64,000 nucleotides of DNA, taken from Truepera sp. (GTDB lineage: Bacteria; Deinococcota; Deinococci; Deinococcales; Trueperaceae). A program made the position numbers and the translations under genes. The number at the start of each line of letters is the position of its first letter. Within the stretch, counting starts at the first letter, position 1. The notes under the pieces are model-generated. The model did not search any database. It was not told where the DNA came from and worked only from the letters and a program-made list of their open reading frames with translations. The stretch is from the NCBI GenBank assembly GCA_032027045.1, contig JAVSMU010000001.1, positions 746,599-810,598 of the forward strand. Reading direction: 5' to 3'. This document shows, one piece after another, positions 36,603 through 45,093 of the stretch.

Positions 36603-38036
36603 ATGGAAGACAACCCTCCGGAACGATCATCGCGCTCGAAGCGCGCCCTACCACTCCTGCTCTTCGCCCTCCCAACCAGTCTCGCCATGGCACAAGGCGG
36701 CGTGGCGCCCTCCGGTGGCGTCACCGCCGTCCAGGTCGTGGCCCTCGTGCTGCTGCTGGCCTTGTCGGCGTTCCTCTCTACGGCCCACACCGCGCTGACC
36801 ACCGTGGGCGAGTGGCGGCTTCGGCGCCTGCGCGAGGAGGGGGGCGGTCCGGCCGGAGCGCTGAGCGTTCTCGAGGACAATCCGGCGCGCTTCATGAGCA
36901 CGCTCCTTATCGGCAACACGGCCGTCAACGCTGCGATAGCGGTGCTCATCCTCGACCTCCTGCTGCGCAACGCCAGCGCGCTCGGCATCGGCCAGGCACT
37001 GGCCATCGCCATCGCCATCGCTGCGGCCAGCGTCGCCATCCTGCTGTTCTGCGAGTTGGCCCCCAAGTCGATCGCCGTCCAGGACCCGTTGCGGGTCACC
37101 AAGCTGGTCCTCAGGCCCGTGTACACGCTCTCGATAGTCCTTTACCCCCTCGGCCTGGCGTTCAACTGGTTGTCCAGCCAGTTCCTGCGGATGTTCCGCA
37201 TCGAGCCCACGCGGGCCGCGCTCATGTCGGAGGGAGAGCTGAGGCTCATGCTCCAGACGGCCGAGGAGTCAGGCGTCATCGAGGCGCAGGAGCGCGCCAT
37301 GATCAAGGGCGTCATCGACTTGGAGGAGACCGTCGTGCGCGAGGTCATGACACCGCGGGTTGCCGTGGTGGGCATCAGCGGCGACGCCGACCTCAGGGAG
37401 CTCCAGGAAGTCGTCACCGCCCACGGCTACAGCCGCCTGCCCGTCTACGGCGAGGGGGTCGACGACATCGAAGGCATGGCCTACGCTCGCGACCTGCTGC
37501 CTTACATCGGGCGCTCCGAGACACTGGCGAAGACGAAGGTCAGAGACCTCATGACCCCCGTGCAGTACGTGCCGGAAACGCTTTCGGTACTTAGCCTGCT
37601 GCGCGAGATGCGCATGCGGAAGAACCACATAGCCGTAGTGGTAGACGAGTTCGGCGGCACGGCCGGCGTGGTGACTCTCGAAGACATCATCGAGGAGATC
37701 ACCGGCGAGATCTACGACGAGACCGACGAGGACGAGGTAGAGGACATAGTGGAACTCGAAGACGGCAGCTTCCGCCTGCAGGGCGGGACGCACATCGAGG
37801 CGATGGCGTCCAAGTTGGGCCTCGTCTTCGATCCGAACACCGATTACGACACGGTGGCCGGGTTCCTCATCGACGAGTTCGACCACATCGCGCAAGTCGG
37901 GGAGGAAGTCACGGTCCAGGGCATGCGCTTCACGGTGGAGGAGGCCGACGAGCGCCGGGTGATCAGCGTCAGGGCCACGCCGGTAGCGCCCGCCGTGCCG
38001 GAAACCGAGGCACTTCCTGAGCCCGCGGAGGGTTGA
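36603..38036 (+). CDS. CNNM/CorC-family membrane protein (HlyC/CorC)
   Basis: 477 residues. Signal-like N-terminus, a DUF21/CNNM transmembrane domain with four helices (about 38-190), two CBS domains (about 210-330, MTPRVAVVGI and HGYSRLPVYGEGVDDIEG) and a C-terminal CorC_HlyC domain (about 350-430, LEDGSFRLQGGTHIE). Members are linked to Mg2+/Co2+ efflux or resistance and use ATP-Mg sensing by the CBS pair. Convergent with alr. Confidence 0.9.
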   Translation: MEDNPPERSSRSKRALPLLLFALPTSLAMAQGGVAPSGGVTAVQVVALVLLLALSAFLSTAHTALTTVGEWRLRRLREEGGGPAGALSVLEDNPARFMSTLLIGNTAVNAAIAVLILDLLLRNASALGIGQALAIAIAIAAASVAILLFCELAPKSIAVQDPLRVTKLVLRPVYTLSIVLYPLGLAFNWLSSQFLRMFRIEPTRAALMSEGELRLMLQTAEESGVIEAQERAMIKGVIDLEETVVREVMTPRVAVVGISGDADLRELQEVVTAHGYSRLPVYGEGVDDIEGMAYARDLLPYIGRSETLAKTKVRDLMTPVQYVPETLSVLSLLREMRMRKNHIAVVVDEFGGTAGVVTLEDIIEEITGEIYDETDEDEVEDIVELEDGSFRLQGGTHIEAMASKLGLVFDPNTDYDTVAGFLIDEFDHIAQVGEEVTVQGMRFTVEEADERRVISVRATPVAPAVPETEALPEPAEG

Positions 38037-38061
38037 CCGCGGGGCCTGCTCGAGCAGTGCC

Positions 38062-39168
38062 TCAGCCCAAGTAGTTGCGCTCCACGCGCGGCATGAGGCC
38101 GGTCAGGAGCTCGTATGACACCGTGCCGACGGCGCGCGCCAGGTCCTCGGCGTCGGGGCCGTCGCCGCCCCAAAGGGTAGCCGCGTCGCCGGGCCCGACC
38201 GGTCCGGCGGCGCCGACGTCCAGCAGCATCTGGTCCATGCAGACCCTGCCGACCACGGGGCAGCGCTCGCCGTTCACGCTCGCCCAGCCCTTGCCCGTGA
38301 GCGCACGCGGGTAGCCGTCGGCGTAGCCCATCCTCAAGCTCGCAAGCGTGGTGTCATGCGGGGCTTGCCAGAGCCGCCCGTAAGACACGCTCGTGCCGGC
38401 GGCTACCCGCTTCACGAAGGTTATAGGCGCCCTCAGGCGCATGACCGGGGCCACGCGCGGCTCCATGGCGGCCACGTGGTCGCTCGAGTGGTAGCCGTAG
38501 AGCACGATCCCAGGACGCACCATGTCGTAGTGCGCCTCCGGGTAGGCCAGTATGGCGGCGGAGTTGGCCGCGTGGCGGAGGGGTGCCTGCAGCCCGTCGC
38601 GGGCAAGTTCATCCAGGGCGCTCTCGAACGCCTCGACCTGGGCGAGAGTGGCGGCCCTGGACTCCTCGTCGGAATCCGAGAAGTGGGTCCAGACCCCCTG
38701 AAGCTCGAGTTGCGCCGCGGCCGCGATGCGGCGGGCGACGCTAGCGGTGGCGGTCCACGGCAGCCCGAGACGGCCCATGCCCGTGTCGACCTTGAGGTGC
38801 AGCCTGAGCTTGCGCGGCAGGTCGGCGGCCAGGTAGCGGTCGACCGACGCCTCGTCGGTGGCCACGAGCGCCACGCCCAGGTCGCACAGCTCCGTGATCA
38901 CGGCGCGGTCCCTCACCGGGATCAGCAGGAGCACGCCTGCGGCCGAGGCGGCGGCGCGGACGGCTCGCGCCTCGTCCGGCGTGGCCACCCCGAACCACTG
39001 CGTGCCCTCGGCGGCGAGCCTGTGCGCGACCTCGGGCAGCCCGTGGCCATAGGCGTTGGCCTTGACCATCGCCATGGTCATGACCTCGGGGGCGACGTGC
39101 GTCCTCACGTAGGCGAGGTTCCTGGCGAGCACGCCCAGGTCGACGTCCGCGACGGGATTCTCAGACAT
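38062..39168 (-). CDS. alr: Alanine racemase
   Basis: 368 residues. PLP lysine in VKANAYGHG near residue 36, catalytic tyrosine in the C-terminal half (SVSYGRLWQAP), and GYADGYPRAL and VCMDQMLLDVG. It interconverts L- and D-alanine for peptidoglycan. A TAGACT box lies 5 nt before the ATG, so it is probably leaderless and independent of neighbours. Confidence 0.95.
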   Translation of the reverse strand: MSENPVADVDLGVLARNLAYVRTHVAPEVMTMAMVKANAYGHGLPEVAHRLAAEGTQWFGVATPDEARAVRAAASAAGVLLLIPVRDRAVITELCDLGVALVATDEASVDRYLAADLPRKLRLHLKVDTGMGRLGLPWTATASVARRIAAAAQLELQGVWTHFSDSDEESRAATLAQVEAFESALDELARDGLQAPLRHAANSAAILAYPEAHYDMVRPGIVLYGYHSSDHVAAMEPRVAPVMRLRAPITFVKRVAAGTSVSYGRLWQAPHDTTLASLRMGYADGYPRALTGKGWASVNGERCPVVGRVCMDQMLLDVGAAGPVGPGDAATLWGGDGPDAEDLARAVGTVSYELLTGLMPRVERNYLG

Positions 39169-39173
39169 GCGGG

Positions 39174-39179
39174 AGTCTA
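39174..39179 (-). promoter_or_regulatory. -10 box (leaderless start of alr)
   Basis: TAGACT on the minus strand, 5 nt from the ATG, no SD. Confidence 0.5.
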
Positions 39180-39232
39180 TCAGGAGGGCGTGGCGCGGTG
39201 ACGCCGGTCGTAGGTTTCCGGGACGAGCGCCC

Positions 39233-40423
39233 TCAGCGGGTCCAACTGGTGCGCCGCTCGGCCGTCTTGGCCACGGAGGACGCCATGAGGGTGAGGATTA
39301 TGTAGAGGATCGCCACCGTGTTGAACGGCGGAAACACCTCGAAGTTGGCCGCCTGGAACTCCCTCGCGCGCTGCGTGATGTCTCGCACCGAGAGCACCGA
39401 GAGGAGCGAAGTGTCCTTGAGCATGGCGATGAACTCGTTGCCCAGGGGCGGAACCACGATGCGCAAGGCTTGCGGCAGCACGACGAAGCGCGCCGTCTGC
39501 CAGGTGCTCAGGCCGAGGCTGCGGGCCGCCTCCGTCTGGCCCCTGCCGATGGCCTCGATGCCGGCCCGGAAGATCTCGGCCATGTAGGCCGCGTAGCCGA
39601 GGCTGATGCCCACGATGCCGCGCGTGACGCGCGACATGTCGATGAAGCCGCCCGTGGCGTCACGGATGGCGCCCTGAAGCGGGAAGCCGACGTAGAGGAT
39701 CACGACCAGCATGGGTATCCCGCGGAGCACGTCGACGTAGAGCTCGGAAACGAGCCTGAGTGGGTGGGAGCCGCTCTGCCAGCTGGCGAAGGTGAGCGAC
39801 AGGCCCAGACCGCCCAGGAACAGCAGCAGCATCGCCGGGCGTTGCAGCGCCGGCGTGAGGAACGACGTGCGCCACAAGACGTTGGCGCCGGCCGGCACGT
39901 CTGCCACCGGCAGGAGCGCCGCGGTCACCTGACCGGACTCGAGGCGCTCGAGGGCGGCCGCGGAATCGACCACGGCGCGGACCGCCTGGGAACCCTCGGC
40001 GCCCGGGTACTGCCCACGCTTCACGGGGTCGGAGGCGCTGGCCGGGGTGCCTTGAAGGATGGCCACGCGCCCCTCCGTGTTGCCGATGAGGACGTACTGC
40101 TCGTGCGGCCTCGTCAACAGCGCGGCCGCCCCGATCAGCAGGACGGCCGAGCCGATCAGGAAGTTGCGCACGGTGTGTTCGCCCAGCTTCAGGAGCTGCA
40201 GGCCCGCCAGCACCAGGCCCAGCGCAGAGGCCGCCAGGTAGGCGACCACGGTGACGAACACCGTGGTCCCGATGCCTGGGACGAGGAACTTGAGCGCGTC
40301 TTGGTAGCGGTCCGACGAGGCGAAGAGGTAGACGACGAACGGGAGCGCCGTCAGCAGGATCAGGTAACTCGGCCTGATGTTGCTGAGAACGCCGCGGCGC
40401 CGGGCCGTGGGCGAGGGGTTCAC
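39233..40423 (-). CDS. Amino-acid ABC transporter permease with an extracytoplasmic insertion
   Basis: 396 residues, much longer than a usual 220-230-residue HisM/GlnP permease. The C-terminal half is a normal polar amino-acid permease with the EAA loop (EAARSLGLSTWQTARFVVLP). Residues about 105-190, between helices 3 and 4, form a soluble segment (GRVAILQGTPASASDP, LERLESGQVTAAL) that looks like part of a type-3 solute-binding lobe. GTG start with GAGGGG upstream. It is preceded 64 bp upstream by the binding-protein gene; no ATPase gene is adjacent. Confidence 0.88.
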   Translation of the reverse strand: MNPSPTARRRGVLSNIRPSYLILLTALPFVVYLFASSDRYQDALKFLVPGIGTTVFVTVVAYLAASALGLVLAGLQLLKLGEHTVRNFLIGSAVLLIGAAALLTRPHEQYVLIGNTEGRVAILQGTPASASDPVKRGQYPGAEGSQAVRAVVDSAAALERLESGQVTAALLPVADVPAGANVLWRTSFLTPALQRPAMLLLFLGGLGLSLTFASWQSGSHPLRLVSELYVDVLRGIPMLVVILYVGFPLQGAIRDATGGFIDMSRVTRGIVGISLGYAAYMAEIFRAGIEAIGRGQTEAARSLGLSTWQTARFVVLPQALRIVVPPLGNEFIAMLKDTSLLSVLSVRDITQRAREFQAANFEVFPPFNTVAILYIILTLMASSVAKTAERRTSWTR

Positions 40424-40487
40424 CTGGGCCCCTCGACGTGCCTGACCCGGCGCCGATGACGTTTCATGAACTTGGCGGAACTAGCCC

Positions 40488-41261
40488 TTACGGGGCTTCT
40501 TCGCCAGTGAACCACTTGGCGCCGAGCGCCGCGAGGGTGCCGTCGGCCTTGATCATCTCGATGCCGGCGTTGAGGGCGTCCACCAGCTCGTTGCCCTGCT
40601 GCACCGCGAAGCCGAGCTTGTCGCCGGACTCGACGTTGCGGATGGGCGCGGCGATCTGGCCGGCGTACTGCTGCACGAAGGCGTCGGCCGAGGAGTCGTC
40701 GATCATCACGCCGTCGACGTCACCGTTGATGAGCGCCAGGATGGCGGCGTTGAAGTCGTCGTAGATGCGCACGCGGTCACGGCCGACGAGCTCTTGGGCG
40801 AGATCCGCGTTGGTGGTGCCGTTCTGGGCGCCGAGGATGAGCTTGCTGTCGGTGACGGTGAAGTCGGCGAGGGTCAGGTTCGAGTCCTCGGTGCGCACGG
40901 CGACGGCCTGGTTGACCTCGTGGTACGGCTCTGTGAACTCGACGACCTTGGCCCGCTCGGGGGTGATGCTGATGCCCGAGGCGATCATGTCGAACTCGCC
41001 GTTGGCCAGTGCCGCGAAGATGCCGTCCCAGGCAGTGGTCTGGAACTTGGCGACGCAGTTGACGCGCTCGCAGATGGCGTTGACCACGTCGACGTCGAAG
41101 CCGACGATGTCGCCGTTCTGATCCACCGTCTCGAACGGCGGGTAGGTGGTGTCGGAGCCGACGATTATCGTGCGACCGCCGAGATCGGGCGTTTGTGCCA
41201 GCGCCATCGTCCCGGCGAGGGCGAGGGCGAGTACCACCAGGCTTGAGAGTAACCGCTTCAT
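40488..41261 (-). CDS. Amino-acid ABC transporter substrate-binding protein
   Basis: 257 residues. Signal peptide (MKRLLSSLVVLALALAGTMALA), then the SBP_bac_3 pattern: VGSDTTYPPFETVDQNG, VGFDVDVVNAIC, AWDGIFAALANGEFDMI and INGDVDGVMIDDS. It binds a polar amino acid in the periplasm and passes it to the permease encoded next. The ATG at 41261 has GGAGG about 7 nt upstream; a TTG two codons earlier is less likely. The leader contains a 7-bp-stem hairpin (41277-41293) close to the SD. Confidence 0.93.
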   Translation of the reverse strand: MKRLLSSLVVLALALAGTMALAQTPDLGGRTIIVGSDTTYPPFETVDQNGDIVGFDVDVVNAICERVNCVAKFQTTAWDGIFAALANGEFDMIASGISITPERAKVVEFTEPYHEVNQAVAVRTEDSNLTLADFTVTDSKLILGAQNGTTNADLAQELVGRDRVRIYDDFNAAILALINGDVDGVMIDDSSADAFVQQYAGQIAAPIRNVESGDKLGFAVQQGNELVDALNAGIEMIKADGTLAALGAKWFTGEEAP

Positions 41262-41318
41262 TTGCAACCTCCGCTTGAGCGCCGCGGGCGCTCACCTATG
41301 AGTAATGCCGACCACGCG

Positions 41319-41348
41319 AGCATAAGCGCGCGCCGCGGGCTCTTGCAA
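41319..41348 (-). promoter_or_regulatory. Promoter of the substrate-binding-protein gene
   Basis: Minus strand TTGCAA (41343-41348), 18-bp spacer, TATGCT (41319-41324). It lies in the divergent gap to recG. Confidence 0.5.
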
Positions 41349-41400
41349 CAGAGTACCTTCGGGAGTCGCCCGACGGTTAAGAAGAAGTAAGTGCCCGGCG

Positions 41401-41406
41401 TACACT
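41401..41406 (+). promoter_or_regulatory. -10 box (leaderless start of recG)
   Basis: TACACT, 8 nt before the ATG at 41415, no SD. Confidence 0.45.
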
Positions 41407-41414
41407 TACGCAGC

Positions 41415-43478
41415 ATGAGCACGGTCCTCGACCTGGACGCGCCGGTTGCCTCCAAGGCGGTCGACCTGGGGGCACAGGCCCCGAGCAAACTCGCCGAGGT
41501 AGGTATCGGGACTTACCGCGACCTCCTCGGTTACCTGCCGCGGCGCTACGAGGACAGGCGGGCCCTGCCAGATTTCGCCAACCTGACGGACGGGCAGACG
41601 GCCACGATATCGGGACGGGTGATGAGCCGCGTCGGCAACCGCACGCGCCGCGGCCTGCACGTCATGCGCGCGAGCCTCGAAGGCGGGCAGGGTCAACGCG
41701 TGACGGCCGTCTGGTTCAACCAGCCATGGCTCGAGCGGCAGATCTTCCCCGGCGTCAGGCTCATCCTCACGGGCCGAGTGAAGCGCCTCGGCCGCAAGCT
41801 GGAGGTAGCCGTCCAGGGCTTCGAGGTCGATGACGACACGGAGTCGCTGTCGTTCAACCGCATCGTGGGCATCTACCCCAGCACTCCCGGGCTCAGCCAG
41901 GCGTACCTGCGGCGCGCCGTGAAGCGGCTGCTCGACGCCCTGCCGACGCTGCCCGATCACCTGCAGCGCTCGATCCTCGAGACCAACGACCTGCTGTCCC
42001 TCGACCGGGCCATGCGCGCGGCTCACTTCCCGGAGAGTGAGGAGGCGCTCCAGGCCGCGCTAAAGCGGCTCAAGTTCGACGACTTCCTCTTCCTCCAGCT
42101 GGCGCTGCTGCGGAGCCGGGACCCCGGCAGGGTGGCGCGCAGCTTCGACGTGCGCCGGGAACAGTTGGAGGAGTTCGCCTCCAGCCTGCCCTTCGCGCTC
42201 ACGCCCTACCAGGAGCGCGCCTTGAACGAGATCCTTGCCGACCTGGCGGCGCCCAGGCAGATGGCGCGGCTGCTGCAGGGCGACGTGGGGTCGGGCAAGA
42301 CGGCGGTCGCCGCCGCCGCGGTTTACGTGGTGGTCAAGAACGGCTCGCAGGCGGCCCTGATGGCGCCGACCGAGATCCTCGCCCGGCAGCACTTCCTCAA
42401 CCTGCAGCGCTACCTCTTCCCCTTGGGGGTGCGGATGGAGCTGCTGATCGGTGCCATGACCGCCGGCGAGCGCCGGAGCGCCAAGGCCCGGATAGCCACG
42501 GGGGAGGCCGAGTTCGTGGTGGGCACGCACGCGCTCATCCAGGAGGGCGTCGAGTTCGCCGACCTCGGGTTGGCCGTGATCGACGAGGAGCACCGGTTCG
42601 GGGTCGACCAGCGGCGGAGCCTCATCAAGGACATGCCCGACGTCTTGGTCATGAGCGCAACGCCCATCCCCCGGTCGCTGGCACTCACGAGCTACGGCGA
42701 CCTCGACCTCACCACCATCGAGGGGTTGCCCCCCGGCCGCCTGCCGGTCAAGACGCTGCTGGTACCGGCAACGAAGCGGCTCGACGTCTACCGCTTCGCC
42801 TGGGAGCAGGTCAAGCAGGGGCGGCAGGTCTACGTGGTCACGCCGCTGATCGAGGACTCGGAGGCCCTGGACGAGGTGCTCGCCGCCACCACGCTCGAGG
42901 CGGACCTGCGGCAGATACTGCCCGAGGCCGCGCGGATAGGGCTGCTTCACGGCCGGCAGTCACCCGCCGAGAAGGACGGCGTGATGGCCGCGTTCCGCGA
43001 TCACCGGCTCGACGTGCTCGTGTCTACCACCGTCATAGAGGTCGGCGTGGACGTTCAGAACGCCACGGTCATGATCATCGAGAACGCCGAGCGCTTCGGG
43101 CTGGCCCAACTGCACCAGCTGCGCGGCCGGGTCGGGCGCGGCGCCCACGCCAGCCACTGCGTCCTGGTGGCGGGCGACGCCGGCCGCAAGACGCGCGCGA
43201 GGCTCGGGGTGCTGGTCAAGCACGCGGACGGCTTCACCATCGCCGAGATGGACCTGCGGCTGCGCGGGCCTGGGGACCTCAGGGGCACGCGCCAGTCGGG
43301 GCTCCCCGAGCTGACGATAGGCGACGTCTTGAACGACGGTGAGATCATCGAGGCCGCGCGTGCTCTCGCGCAGCGCATGCTTGCCGCCGACCCGGAACTC
43401 GAGGCCCCGTGGGCGGCGCGTCTGGTGACCGAGCTACGCAGCCGCAGCCGGGCGGTGATGGTGCGTGAGGTCATCTGA
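41415..43478 (+). CDS. recG: ATP-dependent DNA helicase RecG
   Basis: 687 residues. Wedge/OB domain (about 50-150), Walker A LLQGDVGSGKT, DEEH box [31 protein letters not shown] and [10 protein letters not shown], and the TRG region near the C-terminus. RecG remodels stalled forks and branched DNA. Same helicase class as the Mfd translocase in this window, but with the wedge domain rather than the CarD-like one. Confidence 0.96.
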   Translation: MSTVLDLDAPVASKAVDLGAQAPSKLAEVGIGTYRDLLGYLPRRYEDRRALPDFANLTDGQTATISGRVMSRVGNRTRRGLHVMRASLEGGQGQRVTAVWFNQPWLERQIFPGVRLILTGRVKRLGRKLEVAVQGFEVDDDTESLSFNRIVGIYPSTPGLSQAYLRRAVKRLLDALPTLPDHLQRSILETNDLLSLDRAMRAAHFPESEEALQAALKRLKFDDFLFLQLALLRSRDPGRVARSFDVRREQLEEFASSLPFALTPYQERALNEILADLAAPRQMARLLQGDVGSGKTAVAAAAVYVVVKNGSQAALMAPTEILARQHFLNLQRYLFPLGVRMELLIGAMTAGERRSAKARIATGEAEFVVGTHALIQEGVEFADLGLAVIDEEHRFGVDQRRSLIKDMPDVLVMSATPIPRSLALTSYGDLDLTTIEGLPPGRLPVKTLLVPATKRLDVYRFAWEQVKQGRQVYVVTPLIEDSEALDEVLAATTLEADLRQILPEAARIGLLHGRQSPAEKDGVMAAFRDHRLDVLVSTTVIEVGVDVQNATVMIIENAERFGLAQLHQLRGRVGRGAHASHCVLVAGDAGRKTRARLGVLVKHADGFTIAEMDLRLRGPGDLRGTRQSGLPELTIGDVLNDGEIIEAARALAQRMLAADPELEAPWAARLVTELRSRSRAVMVREVI

Positions 43479-43504
43479 CGTGCCTGCGCTAGGCTGGCTA
43501 CCAG

Positions 43505-43527
43505 GTCCGGCCGCCGGCATGCCGGAC
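43505..43527. terminator. Hairpin after recG
   Basis: GTCCGGC / GCCGGAC with a 9-nt loop, 26 bp after the recG stop and 26 bp before the next gene. No T-run, so its role as a terminator is tentative. Confidence 0.35.
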
Positions 43528-43553
43528 GCGCATCAGGGAAGGGCGGCCCGCGC

Positions 43554-44039
43554 GTGAGGCTGTTACTGCGATTCGGGATCTTCGCCGCGCTGCTCGGCCT
43601 GGCTGTCGGGCTGGTGCTGCGCGTGAGCCTGGGCCGGCGGCGCTTCGCGCTGCTGGCGGGCCTCGCGCTGGTGCCGCTGGCGCTGCACGCGACTTACCTG
43701 CTCGTGCTTGCCGGGCGCGCCGGGTTGTCGACGTTGCCCACGGCTGCCTTCGCTGGCACGGCGCTGGTCCTACTGCTTCTGGGGGTGATGCTGGGGCGGG
43801 CGTGGAGCACCTCCCGGCCGTGGTTGACGGTCCTGGTGCCGCTCGGGGTCGCCGTGCTCTACGCCATCGTCGCGACCCTGCTCCTCACTCCGGCTTGGGA
43901 GGCGCACGCGTACGCGCCCGACGCGGTCGCCGGAGCCGTCTACGGCCTGGCCAGCCTGTTCGCCGCCGCGCTGCTCGTGCCGTTCGCCTTCGGCGAGCGG
44001 GTCTCCGGGCCGCCCCGGCTCCCGGGCGGGCCTGGGTAG
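43554..44039 (+). CDS. Integral membrane protein, unknown function
   Basis: 161 residues, GTG start preceded by AGGG-type sequence. Four to five hydrophobic helices (about 4-22, 30-50, 62-84, 90-112, 122-142), basic first loop, proline-rich tail. No recognised motif. It is followed 12 bp later by the LEA2 lipoprotein gene, which has its own -10. Confidence 0.6.
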   Translation: MRLLLRFGIFAALLGLAVGLVLRVSLGRRRFALLAGLALVPLALHATYLLVLAGRAGLSTLPTAAFAGTALVLLLLGVMLGRAWSTSRPWLTVLVPLGVAVLYAIVATLLLTPAWEAHAYAPDAVAGAVYGLASLFAAALLVPFAFGERVSGPPRLPGGPG

Positions 44040-44045
44040 TAGACT
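44040..44045 (+). promoter_or_regulatory. -10 box (leaderless start of the LEA2 lipoprotein)
   Basis: TAGACT, 6 nt before the GTG at 44052, no SD. Confidence 0.4.
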
Positions 44046-44051
44046 CTGGTC

Positions 44052-44984
44052 GTGCACCGACGAGGCCCAAAGCTTCCTCGCCACGCGCTCCTGCTGGCGG
44101 CCCTCGCAGCGGCGCTGGTGGCTTGCGCCCCACGGACGGAAGTCCGCACGGTCGAGGCGATCGGTACCACCCTGGCGGTCGAGTTCGAGCTGGTGCCCGG
44201 GCAGACGAGCATCGAGCGCTTCGACCCCCCCGGGGCGGGCGGGCGGCTCGAGCTCACCGTCGGCACGCTGGCCCGGAACCCAAACGAGTTCGGGGTGCGC
44301 CTGCAGAACGTCACCTACGTCGTCTACCTCGAGGGCAAGTCGGTCGTGAGGGGCGCCCTCGCACCCGACATCTACCTCGAGAGCGGCGCTACCGCTCCGC
44401 TACGCTTCGACATCTCGACCAGCCTGGCCGGCCAAGCCGACTTGCTCAAGGCCGCCGCCCGGGCGTTCGCCGACAGGCCCCTGCAGTTCCGCGTCGAGGG
44501 CACGCTCCGCTTCGCGACCGCCACTCACGTGTACGAAACGCGCAACAAGGTGCTGGTAAGCGGCGCCACCCTGGCGCGTCAGACGGTCCAGGCGCCGCTC
44601 CTGCGGCTTACGGAGGCCGAAAGTAGGATCTTCATGCTCAGGCCCGACGTGCCGGTGGTGCAGCTGGTGCTCCAGGCCGTGAACCCGGGCGACATCGGCT
44701 ACTTCCTCTACGGCAAGGACCTGGCGCTCACGCTCGGCAACTGGCCCATGGCCACGGAGGACATGAGCCCGGTGCCGCTCGCGGCCGGGCAGAGCTCACG
44801 CATCGACATCCTCTTCTACCCCAACCTGAAGGAGCTTCCCGACGAGGCACGCCTGTCGCTCGAGGCCACGCTCGCCGGCTACACCACGCTCGTCCGGCTG
44901 GAGGGCGAGCTGTTCATGGACGTTCTCGGCGTCGACAGCTTCCCGGTGCCCGGCGGCTGGTCGGTAACCGGCTTCGTGCGTTGA
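44052..44984 (+). CDS. Lipoprotein with two LEA2/WHy-like domains
   Basis: 310 residues, GTG start. Signal peptide ending in the lipobox ALVAC (lipidated C25). Two similar beta-sandwich halves follow (about 45-165 and 185-300), each with the pattern of LEA14/WHy domains: LTVGTLARNPNEFGVRLQ then YVVYLEGKSVVRG, and LVLQAVNPGDIGYFLYGKDL. WHy domains occur in desiccation- and stress-related proteins and fit the stress-tolerant lineage; the molecular role is unknown. Confidence 0.75.
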   Translation: MHRRGPKLPRHALLLAALAAALVACAPRTEVRTVEAIGTTLAVEFELVPGQTSIERFDPPGAGGRLELTVGTLARNPNEFGVRLQNVTYVVYLEGKSVVRGALAPDIYLESGATAPLRFDISTSLAGQADLLKAAARAFADRPLQFRVEGTLRFATATHVYETRNKVLVSGATLARQTVQAPLLRLTEAESRIFMLRPDVPVVQLVLQAVNPGDIGYFLYGKDLALTLGNWPMATEDMSPVPLAAGQSSRIDILFYPNLKELPDEARLSLEATLAGYTTLVRLEGELFMDVLGVDSFPVPGGWSVTGFVR

Positions 44985-45079
44985 GGCCGGCGCGCGTGGC
45001 GGGGGCCCGCAGCGCGCCCGCGCGCTCCTCGCTTCCGGGTCGGTGCGGCCGGGTCGGGGCAGTAGCGGTCGGTGGGTGC

Positions 45080-45085
45080 TACAGT
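45080..45085 (+). promoter_or_regulatory. Extended -10 box (leaderless start of serA)
   Basis: TGCTACAGT with 8 nt to the ATG at 45094. The 108-bp gap upstream (44985-45093) has no other feature. Confidence 0.5.
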
Positions 45086-45093
45086 CGCGCTCT

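Noticed and set aside
41277..41293. Riboswitch in the leader of the amino-acid binding-protein gene
   Set aside because: Only one 7-bp hairpin near the SD, with no conserved aptamer sequence that I can recognise.
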